Source: a virus. From it: a stretch of 22,342 nucleotides of DNA. Numbering within the stretch: the stretch's first letter is position 1; every line of letters begins with the position of its first letter. Positions 6,579 to 14,605 of the stretch are shown in pieces. The translations under genes were made by a program, and so were the position numbers. The notes under the pieces were generated by a model. It worked only from the letters and a program-made list of their open reading frames with translations, was not told the DNA's origin and did not search any database. Location of the stretch: the IMG/VR virus record IMGVR_UViG_3300028800_000328, positions 1 to 22,342 of that record. One strand, 5' to 3'.

Positions 6579-8555
6579 TTGACCCTAGCATATGTAAAGC
6601 CCGGCGTTTCGATCACGGAAGTAGTCTCCCCGTCCTTTTCGCCGTTGCTTCTCAACCCCACCAGCATCGGTATCGTCGGTGCTTCTCAGGGTTTCGCGCC
6701 GAACACAGAAGTCTTCGTACTCGCTGACAACGCCGAGCAGCAGCTTGCCCTCTTGAATGTCGATATCACAACACTCTCTGTCGTAGACGCTTCGAACATC
6801 ATCTCTTCGCCGTTTGTTGCTGGCACCGACTACACCATCGACACATCTCTTCTCGCGACAACGGGCGCTGTCTCGCTCAAGCGCGCAATGCAGACCACCA
6901 TCTCCAACGGCCAGCAGGTCGTTGTCTACTTCGAGAACTCTGGCTCGCCTGTACAGTCGGACGCACATAGCGTTCGCATCACCCTCAACAATCTCCTGAG
7001 CGTTATCCCGGCCAGCGTCGCCTCTGGCACAGTGGCGGCCAGCATCGTCGTTCAGTCCGAAGGCAAGGCGCCCTCTGGGGACTACACCATCTCGGGCAAC
7101 GGTGGAGCTACCCCGACGATCACCTGGCAGTCAGGCGCAACCGTTCTTCGCAAGTTCCAGCAGGTCTACATCGACTACACAATCGCAAGCGTGCCGACCA
7201 CAGATGCTGTCTTCCAGCTAAACAACAACTCGGCTGTCTCTCTGCCCGCAAACGCTACGGTCGTAAACGTCAAGAATGCTCCAGGCGCTAGCACAACCGT
7301 CAATGCCGTCACCTACCAGAAGGGCACCGGCACCACGCTCGACTACATCATCACCGGCTCCGGCGCAACGACTTCTATCGCTCGTTCGGCGGGTAGCACA
7401 ACCATGGGCGTTTCGAACGACAAGCTCACCGTCCGAGTGACCTACCAGGCAACGCCGACAAGCTACTGGCTTCCGACTCGCTGCTTCTCTCAGGGCGATG
7501 TCGAGAACAAGTATGGCCCGGCTTTTGACTCGCAGGGCAACATCCTCAACGAGCTTTCCTTCGCGGCCAACATCTGCTTCCAGAACGGCGCAACAAGCGT
7601 CATCTGCCAGGCTGTCTTCACCGAGGGTTCGCCTCGCACTCAGACCACCGGGATCACGACCGACTGGGTGAACACGCTCGTAAACCTACGAGACATCGAG
7701 GATCTAAACGTCCTCGTTCCTGCGATCCCGCAGGGTTCAAACGACGGCTTTGCTCTCACCATCCTCGGCGCGATTCAGAACCATGTCAACTACATGGCTC
7801 AGAACCAGAACCAGTACCTCATCGCGATCTGCGGCGAGGACTCGACCTCGGGCGCGTCCGCCTCCGAGGCAACTCTTCAGGCACACGGAGCTTCTGTTGG
7901 CTCAGGCGCAGTTGCCGACTCGATGGTGCTCGTCTCGCCAGCATCCTTCTCCTTCCCCAACCCAGTCAACGGCAAGCAGTCTCTCATGGGTGGCCAGTTC
8001 GCAGCGGCCGGTGTGGCTGGCATGCTAGCACGCTACTCGGTACAGACCTCTCTTACCCGCAAGATCCTCTCGGCCATCGTCTCGATCAACGACACTCGTA
8101 CTGAGATCAACAAGAACGCCGACGCGCAGGCAGGCCTGCTTGTCATCGAGGCTAAGCGCGGACGCATTCAGATCCGCGACGCAATCACGACTTCGCAGAT
8201 CAACCTTGCAGAGCAGCAGCTAAATGTCGTTCGAGCGAAGCACTTCCTCATGGCCAATGTCGTGCAGGCCATTGATACTCAGGTCATCGGACAGATCCTA
8301 CTCGACGCCGATGCGACCTTCAAGGTGCAGCTTCTCATCACAGCCGTTCTTCAGCAGATGCAGAACCAGGGCATCATCGTTTCCTACGATGCGATCCAGG
8401 TCATCCGCGATCCGAACATCGCAACGGCCCTCGATGTCCAGTTCTCGTACCTCCCGGCCTACGCGCTCAATCAGGTCTTCATCACGTTCTCCCTCGACTC
8501 CTCGCAGGGCGTAACGTTCGACACGACCACCAACTCCAACATCCAGGGAATCTAA
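6579..8555 (+). CDS. Tail sheath protein
   Basis: 658 residues from TTG at 6579 with GGAG about 7 bases upstream. The N-terminus YVKPGVSITEV is the hallmark start of contractile sheath proteins. The conserved core spans about 295-550, and the C-terminal part (residues about 585-640: QLLITAVLQQMQNQGIIVSY, DPNIATALDVQFSYLPAY) is the sheath domain that joins neighbouring subunits. Residues about 72-292 form an insert of three similar beta modules, each with a DYTI/DYII strand and a final V-x-V-x-Y strand (about 79-119, 157-202, 243-291). Six-start rings of this protein surround the tube and contract to drive it through the host envelope. The TTG start is unusual for such an abundant protein, but no better start precedes YVKPGVS. 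Confidence 0.95.
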   Translation: MTLAYVKPGVSITEVVSPSFSPLLLNPTSIGIVGASQGFAPNTEVFVLADNAEQQLALLNVDITTLSVVDASNIISSPFVAGTDYTIDTSLLATTGAVSLKRAMQTTISNGQQVVVYFENSGSPVQSDAHSVRITLNNLLSVIPASVASGTVAASIVVQSEGKAPSGDYTISGNGGATPTITWQSGATVLRKFQQVYIDYTIASVPTTDAVFQLNNNSAVSLPANATVVNVKNAPGASTTVNAVTYQKGTGTTLDYIITGSGATTSIARSAGSTTMGVSNDKLTVRVTYQATPTSYWLPTRCFSQGDVENKYGPAFDSQGNILNELSFAANICFQNGATSVICQAVFTEGSPRTQTTGITTDWVNTLVNLRDIEDLNVLVPAIPQGSNDGFALTILGAIQNHVNYMAQNQNQYLIAICGEDSTSGASASEATLQAHGASVGSGAVADSMVLVSPASFSFPNPVNGKQSLMGGQFAAAGVAGMLARYSVQTSLTRKILSAIVSINDTRTEINKNADAQAGLLVIEAKRGRIQIRDAITTSQINLAEQQLNVVRAKHFLMANVVQAIDTQVIGQILLDADATFKVQLLITAVLQQMQNQGIIVSYDAIQVIRDPNIATALDVQFSYLPAYALNQVFITFSLDSSQGVTFDTTTNSNIQGI

Positions 8556-8558
8556 GAG

Positions 8559-9134
8559 ATGGCTAACACGACCTCGACAATCATCGATCAGCCTCAGAAC
8601 TTCCGCGTAGGCGGCTCCGGCTTTACCGCATTCTGGTGGCTGGGACAGCCGATTGCTTTCGCGCAGTCGGTAGCCAACCAGTCTCCGCAGCCGGTCGCGG
8701 CTCCAGTGGCCATCCAGCCGCTCGATCAAGAGTACCCGATGCAGATCCTCGTACCTGCGGCCATCGGCCCAGGTACCTTGCAGGTTCAGCTATTCGAGCT
8801 TTACGGTTCGAAGGTCTGGGACACGATCATGGCGATCACGGACTCCTCGATTGCGAACCAGGCTGGCTCGCTTCCGCGATACAACGACCTTGCCGAGGTC
8901 TTCCTTCGCCTCTCCGGTCTTGGCACTCCAATCAACGCTTCGAAGATCATCTACCCACCGAACACAGGTCTTCGTGGTGGCCCGAAGGTGCGTCACTTCG
9001 CCGAGCTTTACCACAACATCATGATCACGGATATCCGCGATGACGAGACGATTCAGATCGGCACGATGGAAGTCGTCAAGAACATGACGATCCAATACAC
9101 TCGCATGACCCGCGAGTCTGAGACCACCTCCTAA
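8559..9134 (+). CDS. Tail tube protein
   Basis: 191 residues; the ATG lies three bases after the sheath stop, with GGGA upstream. Length and position directly after the sheath are typical for the major tube protein of contractile tails (gp19-like). The sequence is beta-rich, with the pattern expected for hexameric tube rings: FTAFWWLGQPIAFAQSVA, YPMQILVPAAIGPGTLQVQL, and a C-terminal strand set ending MEVVKNMTIQYTRMTRE. It polymerises from the baseplate up to the terminator and is wrapped by the sheath. There is nothing odd in the gene. Confidence 0.9.
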   Translation: MANTTSTIIDQPQNFRVGGSGFTAFWWLGQPIAFAQSVANQSPQPVAAPVAIQPLDQEYPMQILVPAAIGPGTLQVQLFELYGSKVWDTIMAITDSSIANQAGSLPRYNDLAEVFLRLSGLGTPINASKIIYPPNTGLRGGPKVRHFAELYHNIMITDIRDDETIQIGTMEVVKNMTIQYTRMTRESETTS

Positions 9135-9144
9135 CACATCAGAA

Positions 9145-9192
9145 GTGCCGCTTTAGGCACAACTGTCGGCTTTGCGCATCATATTTGGCGCA
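9145..9192 (+). repeat. Two small hairpins between tube and chaperone genes
   Basis: GTGCC/GGCAC (9145-9149, 9156-9160, loop GCTTTA) and TGCGC/GCGCA (9173-9177, 9188-9192, 10-base loop) fill most of the 77-base gap. Neither has a full U-tract. They may attenuate transcription so that chaperones are made in smaller amount than tube and sheath. Confidence 0.35.
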
Positions 9193-9211
9193 TTAGACCG
9201 ATCACTCAGCT

Positions 9212-9730
9212 ATGTCTACCCCAACGCCAGAGCTAGATGCAGATCTGCTCTATACCCTCGACAACGACGAGGAGACCGGCGCCTTGCTTGTCAATGCCGT
9301 GGAGGCAGACGAGTTTGACCCCAGGCACTCCAACGACGTTGAAGGCCTCCTCTTCCTCGGGAAGCTGACACACAATGCCGAGATCTTCGGGCATTCATTC
9401 ATCCTCAAGACCTTGACACGGGGCGAGAGACTTGCTACATCGCTAATCGTCAAGGAGTACGAGGGGACTCTCGGTGAAGCCGATGCCCTTCAGACAGCTA
9501 CGGTTGCAGCATCGATCTTGACCGTAGATGGCCGACCGCCAAGCTTCGCACTCACTCCCGAAGAGAACTCTCCCTTGGCTCGCATTCGAGCAAACTTCGC
9601 GGTTGTGACCACCTACTACGATCCGATCATCGAGACCCTGTGGGCCGAATACGGAAACCTCCTGATTCGACAGGTGGCAGCGTTCCAGGCGATGCAGGGA
9701 AAATCGACAGCGAGTCGTCGTACGTTCTAG
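9212..9730 (+). CDS. Tail assembly chaperone, short (zero-frame) product
   Basis: 172 residues from ATG at 9212; no clear Shine-Dalgarno, which fits a protein needed in low amount. The sequence is acidic at the N-terminus (residues 7-40) and then helical (LTRGERLATSLIVKEYEGTL; DALQTATVAASILTVDGRPP), matching the G-type chaperones that bind the tape measure during tail assembly and are absent from the finished virion. It lies between the tube and tape measure genes, exactly where this pair is found. The slippery heptamer near its 3' end produces a longer form. When ribosomes do not slip, translation ends at TAG 9728-9730, nine codons after the site. Confidence 0.88.
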   Translation: MSTPTPELDADLLYTLDNDEETGALLVNAVEADEFDPRHSNDVEGLLFLGKLTHNAEIFGHSFILKTLTRGERLATSLIVKEYEGTLGEADALQTATVAASILTVDGRPPSFALTPEENSPLARIRANFAVVTTYYDPIIETLWAEYGNLLIRQVAAFQAMQGKSTASRRTF

Positions 9731-10080
9731 CCCTTAGTCGGCTCGCTAAAGAACAGGGCCTCCTCGTGGGGGATTTGAACGAGATTCAGACTCTCGCGCT
9801 TTTGGCCGTGCTCAGAGCCGACGAAGACGAGAAGGATGAGAAGGAGTGGAGAGACTTCCGCTCGATGATCTTTGCAATGCACCCGGCCGAAGGAAAGCTC
9901 CTGCTCGACGCCATCGACAAGGCACGCGACGATACGGCCTTGGCGGAGCACAACCTGGCCGAGTTCGCGCCTGCACTCACAGACGAAGAAATGGAAGGGT
10001 ACGTCCCGTTCTCGGATCAGGAAGCCGAAGAAGCCATTGCGCTCCTGAGACGCTTCGGAGTTGCTAGCGTAGGTCAGTAG
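9212..10080 (+). CDS. Tail assembly chaperone, long product via -1 frameshift
   Basis: Joining 9212-9703 to 9703-10080 gives 164 + 125 = 289 residues; reading goes ...QAMQGK|IDSESSYVLALSRL. The second part (9640-10080 is open in that frame, and its Met at 9640 is not a likely start) is helical and acidic (RADEDEKDEKEWRDFRSMIF, ALTDEEMEGYVPF, EAEEAIALLRRFG), like GT/T-type extensions. In phages with lambda-like organisation the ratio of short to long form is fixed by frameshift efficiency and is needed for correct tail length. No independent ribosome binding site precedes the second frame, which supports synthesis only by frameshift. Confidence 0.85.
9697..9747 (+). promoter_or_regulatory. Programmed -1 frameshift site with stimulatory stem
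   Basis: The heptamer GGGAAAA at 9697-9703 is in the correct phase (G GGA AAA) for tandem slippage. Five bases downstream, AGCGAGTCG (9709-9717) can pair with CGGCTCGCT (9739-9747) in a 9 bp stem with one G-T wobble and a 21-base loop. The zero-frame stop codon lies inside the loop. This is the canonical layout of frameshift signals in phage tail chaperone genes. Confidence 0.85.
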
Positions 10081-10113
10081 CCCAACTTTCCGTTCTGACG
10101 CGGGAGACGGGCG

Positions 10114-10142
10114 CTGAGGGCCTTAGAGAGGCCTTCTGAGGG
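10114..10142. terminator. Weak hairpin between convergent genes
   Basis: GGCCT (10119-10123) pairs with AGGCC (10129-10133) around TAGAG, followed by TTCT. It is flanked by a direct repeat of CTGAGGGC (10114 and 10136). It fills the gap where the chaperone gene and the reverse-strand gene converge, but it is short and lacks a good U-tract. That would suit late read-through into the tape measure gene. Confidence 0.4.
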
Positions 10143-10433
10143 CTAGGTGTGGAGCGCTGCGCTCACCAGCACGATCAGGATGAAAAGAGCGATAACGCTC
10201 ATGATCATCGCAGGGTGGTACTTCTTGTAGTAGTCGTGCTCCTTCGGCGGCCGAGGTTCCCACTCTGGATTGAAGAAGAGCTTGTAGCCATCGTGGGTCT
10301 CGGGGGCATGAACAGCGATAACGCGAGGGTGCCCATTGTGGTCGGTCTGTTGCCAATAGCGCTGAGAGTCCCAATGGGTCGCCGGTTTCGCTGTTTTCAT
10401 TGCCTCCTGTCTCTCTGTTGGTGAAAGTTTCAT
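10143..10433 (-). CDS. Small tail-anchored membrane protein (moron-like)
   Basis: 96 residues read leftward from ATG at 10433, with AAAAGGA just upstream; ATG at 10400 after AGGAGG is an alternative, and the open frame reaches a TTG at 10469 that coincides with the probable transcription start. Residues 1-74 are polar, rich in His, Pro, Trp and Tyr (HWDSQRYWQQTDHNGHPRVI; PEWEPRPPKEHDYYKKYH). One hydrophobic helix spans about 75-93 (AMIMSVIALFILIVLVSAAL) and only three residues follow it. The Lys/Tyr-rich side before the helix predicts a cytoplasmic body with a C-terminal anchor. It has its own promoter and lies antisense within the tail operon between chaperones and tape measure. Possible roles are superinfection exclusion, a holin-like or lysis-timing role, or host modification; none is proven. 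Confidence 0.75.
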   Translation of the reverse strand: MKLSPTERQEAMKTAKPATHWDSQRYWQQTDHNGHPRVIAVHAPETHDGYKLFFNPEWEPRPPKEHDYYKKYHPAMIMSVIALFILIVLVSAALHT

Positions 10434-10469
10434 CTCTTCCTTTTCGGTCGGGATCTTGCCTGTAATCAA

Positions 10470-10497
10470 AGGATAGCCCCTTTCGAGCGAAAGTCAA
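10470..10497 (-). promoter_or_regulatory. Sigma70-type promoter with dyad in the spacer
   Basis: On the minus strand TTGACT (10497-10492) and TATCCT (10475-10470) are separated by 16 bases, a good housekeeping promoter for the membrane protein gene starting at 10433. A perfect inverted repeat CTTTCG-AG-CGAAAG (10480-10493) covers most of the spacer and the end of the -35, as a repressor operator would. The -35 lies only 4 bases from the tape measure ATG on the other strand. Confidence 0.7.
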
Positions 10498-10501
10498 GTC
10501 A

Positions 10502-12595
10502 ATGCCTTCAACACCCGGCAGAACGAATCGCATCGAGGTCGATCTCAAACTCCTTCAGGATGGCAACATTCAGAAGCTCAAGGAGTTCGGCGCTCAGTTC
10601 GACAAGTCCGTTCTAGCTCTAACAGACACCCTAAGCACCTACGCTGACCGGCTGGCCGGTATTGTCGGCGTGGAGGGTGGATCTGGTGCAGGAAAGCCGG
10701 GGCCAGATGCTACAGTAGCCAAGCCTTCGGTACTGGCTACTCGCCAAGGTGGCACAGAAGCCCCGACGCTTGTCAATGCCCCTCCAGGATCTCCTCCTCA
10801 GTCACCTGGTGGTGGATCGATTGCCGACCAGGGCGGCGTAGAGAATGGGCCAAATGCGCCTAGGATTGCCACCGGCCCTGGGACTGGACTTCCAGGGATT
10901 GAAGAGCAATACGTTCGAGCACAGCGATACATTGGCTCTGTGCCGGTCGGTCTTCGTCAGACTCTAGGCTACATCGCCGAGGGGCAGTTCTACGGACAGT
11001 CACCTGAAGAAGCCAAGGATGAGTTTGGCAATGTGATCCTTGACGAGCAAGGCAGAACAACCTACAAGAGAGACGAGTTTGGACATCTCCAATACTCCGC
11101 CGCAGGTATCGGCCCATTCAAGCTCAGTCAGCAGACCGCCCAGAGCATCAGCAACAACCTACAGCTTGGACAGTCTATTGGCTCGAATGCCGGGTTGCTC
11201 ATGCAGCACTTCAGCAACATTCGCTCGGGAATCCTCGGCTATACACAGACCGGTATGAACCTCGGCGCTCCTAGAACTGACTCTGGATTCTGGGGTGGCA
11301 TTGAGGGTATGCTCGGTGGCATCGGCGGCCCTGCCTTCCGCATGGCGGCTGGTCAAACCTGGGACGCCCTGAAGAGTTCAATGTTCGGAGTCGATCCGAA
11401 CTTCTCGCCACAGCAAGCGCAGCAGGTCAAGCAAGCAATCCAGGGTTATGGCTACGGATCAGGCGGCACCTACAACTGGCTTTCCGACTCACTCAAGAGC
11501 TTGTGGATCCATCAGAACATCACGCCGGACGCAGCCATGTCCGTGCTCGATCCTTCGATCCGCTTCGGTGGCTCGGAAGACCTTAGCCAGTTGACCGACA
11601 TCCTCCAGGCGATCCCCGGCGCGGCCAAGGCTGCGCGCATGAATCTCCAGGACTTCACGGCTGCGCTCGTGCAGACAGCCCAGTCGGTCTCCCAGACCAC
11701 TGGCATGACGGTCGCCAATGCCGCGTCGGGGATCATGGCCTACTCGACCGTCACAGGCCTCAACCCCGCAGAGGCGCAGACGCTGATGAGCAATCCTCAG
11801 AACTACCTCCTAGCTTCAGGGATGACTGGCCAGTCGATCTGGCAGTTGACGGCAGGGCACAACAACATGGCGCCCCTCATGTCGTTCGGGATGACACAGT
11901 TTGCTCAGTCCGTCGGCAATCTCACTCCTGCCCAGATCGCAGCAGGTCTCAAGGCCCCGAAGAACTCCGCAGCGTATCAGCAGGCGAATCAAGTCATGTC
12001 CCGAGCACAGCTTCTCTATCTCCAGAACCCTCAGATCTTCGGAGGACAGTCTCCGCGTGAAATGCTCAACCAGGGTCTTCGTGCCGGAAGCTGGCAGGGA
12101 GTTCTCAATCGCGTCTCCGTCGTACAGCAGCTAGAAGCCGACAACACCTCGAAGCACATCGACTTTGCCAACTTGATCGGCAAGTATGGCGGCACGGTGA
12201 AGCAGAAGGAGAAGTGGGAGTCAGACATGGAAGCGGCAATGGGTCATGTATCTGCGAAGGGTAAGACGCAGGCCGAGTACCAGCAGGCTCGGACACAAGC
12301 TGCGCGCAAGAAGCTCCTGGCCGACTTCCAGGGCGCGGCGGGTCAGGCTGGCAAGAAGGCTGCGGAGAAGATCACGATTGGTCTGACCGGCGATGGTGCG
12401 CGATGGTTCAAGATCATGGAGGCCGCTTACGGATCGGGCAACAAGTCCGATACAAACCAGTACAAGAAGGCGGCGGCCTATGCTCGACACGCCATGAACA
12501 ATGACGCTCTTGACCGGGCAACGAACTGGACTGAGAACGAAGCAGTAGACATTGGTCGTCGTGGGGTCGATAGCATCGCAAACCTCTTCGGATAA
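10502..12595 (+). CDS. Tail tape measure protein
   Basis: 697 residues from ATG at 10502, without a clear Shine-Dalgarno; the dyad CTTTCGAGCGAAAG ends 8 bases upstream and could mask the start in RNA. The identification rests on position after the chaperone pair and on composition: an N-terminal helix (DGNIQKLKEFGAQFDKSVLA), a Gly/Pro-rich low-complexity stretch at about 56-130, then long Ala/Gln-rich helical regions with a hydrophobic Gly-rich patch (FWGGIEGMLGGIGGPAF) that may be a membrane-active segment. It should sit inside the tube and fix its length; at the usual 1.5 angstrom per residue this predicts a tail of roughly 105 nm. The C-terminus is Lys/Ala-rich and helical. It is short for the class, and no lysozyme or peptidase domain is fused to it. 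Confidence 0.8.
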   Translation: MPSTPGRTNRIEVDLKLLQDGNIQKLKEFGAQFDKSVLALTDTLSTYADRLAGIVGVEGGSGAGKPGPDATVAKPSVLATRQGGTEAPTLVNAPPGSPPQSPGGGSIADQGGVENGPNAPRIATGPGTGLPGIEEQYVRAQRYIGSVPVGLRQTLGYIAEGQFYGQSPEEAKDEFGNVILDEQGRTTYKRDEFGHLQYSAAGIGPFKLSQQTAQSISNNLQLGQSIGSNAGLLMQHFSNIRSGILGYTQTGMNLGAPRTDSGFWGGIEGMLGGIGGPAFRMAAGQTWDALKSSMFGVDPNFSPQQAQQVKQAIQGYGYGSGGTYNWLSDSLKSLWIHQNITPDAAMSVLDPSIRFGGSEDLSQLTDILQAIPGAAKAARMNLQDFTAALVQTAQSVSQTTGMTVANAASGIMAYSTVTGLNPAEAQTLMSNPQNYLLASGMTGQSIWQLTAGHNNMAPLMSFGMTQFAQSVGNLTPAQIAAGLKAPKNSAAYQQANQVMSRAQLLYLQNPQIFGGQSPREMLNQGLRAGSWQGVLNRVSVVQQLEADNTSKHIDFANLIGKYGGTVKQKEKWESDMEAAMGHVSAKGKTQAEYQQARTQAARKKLLADFQGAAGQAGKKAAEKITIGLTGDGARWFKIMEAAYGSGNKSDTNQYKKAAAYARHAMNNDALDRATNWTENEAVDIGRRGVDSIANLFG

Positions 12596-14605
12596 ATGAG
12601 CCTCAAGCCAACTACCCCAGGATCTCAAAGCACACCGCTTTCGGGGATTGACGAAATCTCCCTGCCAGTGAACGCCGTCCTGATTTTCTCCCACCCAGCA
12701 GTCAAGAGAAACGGCAGAGTTAGTCCCCTTTACATTTACTCCGGCGCCACAGCTATCCAGTGGGCTTACACCCTGAACACGAAGACGACACCCACCGTTG
12801 GCGGTGAGGTTGTCCAGATCTTGTCGTCGTCAGCAGGGCCGATCAACATTCAGGGGCAGACGGCAGGACTCTCAACCACGAAGGGTCGTAAGCTCGATGA
12901 CGACCGCGTAGGTGGTTGGGTCGATCAAGGCCAGCGTAAGGCCTACGGCCCGAATCATGAGTTGAAGGCTATCGTGGAATGGTTCCGTGACTACATGGAG
13001 GTCGCAGGATCGAACACAAGAGGGAACGTCCGCCGAGACGAGCGGGCTATTGACTTCAAGTACCCCGAGCGCAACTGGCACTTCAAGATTCAGGTCACGA
13101 ACCTCTCTGGCTTCCGGTACGACTCCACTGTCATCAGTCCCATCTGGTCGATCACCGCCGAGATCGTCACCGACAACGCGCTCGACTACTTCCAGGGTGC
13201 TACGATGTCAAGCTTTACCGACAACCTGATTTCCAACGTCGCCGTGTTGGGCAAGGTCGGCCTCTCGGCCTTCGGGAACTCAGGCACCGAGACTAGCAAT
13301 GCCGCCTTTGGCAACACAGGAGACTTTGGATCGAGCGACCCTTTCCTCAACCCCGAACTCTCAACCAACCTGACTTCGGCTCGACAGTTCGGAGACAACT
13401 TCCAGCGCCTGGTTGCGGCCTGGTCGTCCGGGGACACCAACTTCGTACAGGGCGCATTCGGCGCCTTGGCTGACAACCAGGGAAACCCGAAGAATGTCGA
13501 TCAAGTCTACCAGTCGATCTTCGGCTCGAACTTCATCTCGGGTCAAACCTCGGGCACCGGCACGTCGGGTAGTGGTCAGCAGGTCGTCGGCTCAGACCCT
13601 GGCACGACTTCTAGCAACAATAGCCTCACCTCAGCAGGCATCGCTGGTCAAATCAACCAGGCATTCTTGGCCGTTGGCATTCCTGGATACCTGGGTGTGG
13701 CTGTCGCACTCCAGGAATCTAGCCTCAATCCAGATAGAACTCAGCAAGACTGTAACGAGAAGGCTTGTGGCATCGGACTATTCCAGGTCTCTGGTGATGG
13801 ATCTGGTGCTGATAATCAAGAAGCTGTCCTTCAGGCAGGCATCCATCGAGTCTACAACTCCACAAGCGGCAATATCACTCCGTACTATTCCATCGGCCAG
13901 CAGATTCAGGCCGCCGCTGGGTGGTTCACCGCCGCAGCCAAAGACATTGGATTTGATCCTATGAGTGCTACTCCAGACCAACTCGCACTTCTCGCATACA
14001 CGGCACAACGACCCCATGACCAATCGGCCTACGAAGCAGCTATTCTCGGTAAGCTAAGTCAGGCCAAGGAGTTGATCGGCTCAGCCGCCGTGCAGGCAGC
14101 CGCGTCGGGCTTTGTCTCTTACGACCAAGGCGATCCGCGCTGGGCATCGCATCCGATCTACTCGGGGGGCGACACGATTGGCGGAGCAGGCTGTGGCCCG
14201 ACTTCGGCCGCCATGGTCATCGCCACGCTTACCGGCAAGGCTGTCACTCCGATCCAGACCGGCGACTACATGACACAGAACAACGGCTTCGCCGCGGGCA
14301 AAGGCGCATCTACCGCAGGACTCGAAGCGGTCTGCCAGAGCTATGGACTCAACGTGCAAACGTTGTCGTCGTGGGATCAGGTCAGCCAGATTCTTCAGCA
14401 GGGCGGCCTAGTAATCAGCGGAGGCCATGGAGATCCGTCGGGGTCGCCGCCGTATGTCTCGGCCGGGCACGTCGTTGTCTTCCGTTCGATTGCCTCAAAC
14501 GGCAACATCATCGTCGGCAACCCAGCAGGCAACTTCCCCAACCCATCGGGCGGCTTCCCGCCTCCCATCGCAGGCATGCAATACATGATCGGAGTCACGA
14601 AGTAG
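12596..14605 (+). CDS. Tail lysin: tube/hub-like domain + lysozyme-like domain + C39-like cysteine peptidase
   Basis: 669 residues; ATG directly follows the tape measure stop. Residues about 40-200 are a beta-rich tail domain (IQWAYTLNTKTTPTVGGEVV; WHFKIQVTNLSGF; SPIWSITAEIV). A Ser/Gly/Thr-rich linker covers about 225-345. Residues about 347-495 are a lysozyme/transglycosylase-like domain with catalytic Glu374 in ALQESSLNP and GLFQVS at 394-399; Cys386 and Cys391 may be paired. Residues about 505-669 are a C39-like (papain-fold) peptidase: AGCGPTSAAM with Cys533, AGHVVVF with His625 and GNPAG with Asn642, where many relatives have Asp. Such proteins sit at the tail tip and open the peptidoglycan, the lysozyme domain on glycan and the C39-like domain probably on peptide bonds. 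Both active sites look intact. Confidence 0.85.
   Translation: MSLKPTTPGSQSTPLSGIDEISLPVNAVLIFSHPAVKRNGRVSPLYIYSGATAIQWAYTLNTKTTPTVGGEVVQILSSSAGPINIQGQTAGLSTTKGRKLDDDRVGGWVDQGQRKAYGPNHELKAIVEWFRDYMEVAGSNTRGNVRRDERAIDFKYPERNWHFKIQVTNLSGFRYDSTVISPIWSITAEIVTDNALDYFQGATMSSFTDNLISNVAVLGKVGLSAFGNSGTETSNAAFGNTGDFGSSDPFLNPELSTNLTSARQFGDNFQRLVAAWSSGDTNFVQGAFGALADNQGNPKNVDQVYQSIFGSNFISGQTSGTGTSGSGQQVVGSDPGTTSSNNSLTSAGIAGQINQAFLAVGIPGYLGVAVALQESSLNPDRTQQDCNEKACGIGLFQVSGDGSGADNQEAVLQAGIHRVYNSTSGNITPYYSIGQQIQAAAGWFTAAAKDIGFDPMSATPDQLALLAYTAQRPHDQSAYEAAILGKLSQAKELIGSAAVQAAASGFVSYDQGDPRWASHPIYSGGDTIGGAGCGPTSAAMVIATLTGKAVTPIQTGDYMTQNNGFAAGKGASTAGLEAVCQSYGLNVQTLSSWDQVSQILQQGGLVISGGHGDPSGSPPYVSAGHVVVFRSIASNGNIIVGNPAGNFPNPSGGFPPPIAGMQYMIGVTK

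Noticed and set aside
10123-10548. 141-codon minus-strand frame beside the moron
   Set aside because: It is out of phase with the membrane protein, has no ribosome binding site, overlaps the tape measure start and has Arg/Ser-rich shadow composition.
14371-14604. Upstream extension of the frame of the 265-residue baseplate protein
   Set aside because: It overlaps the C39-like peptidase domain, the peptide is Arg/Ser-rich shadow sequence, and GTG at 14605 with GGAG upstream is a natural start.
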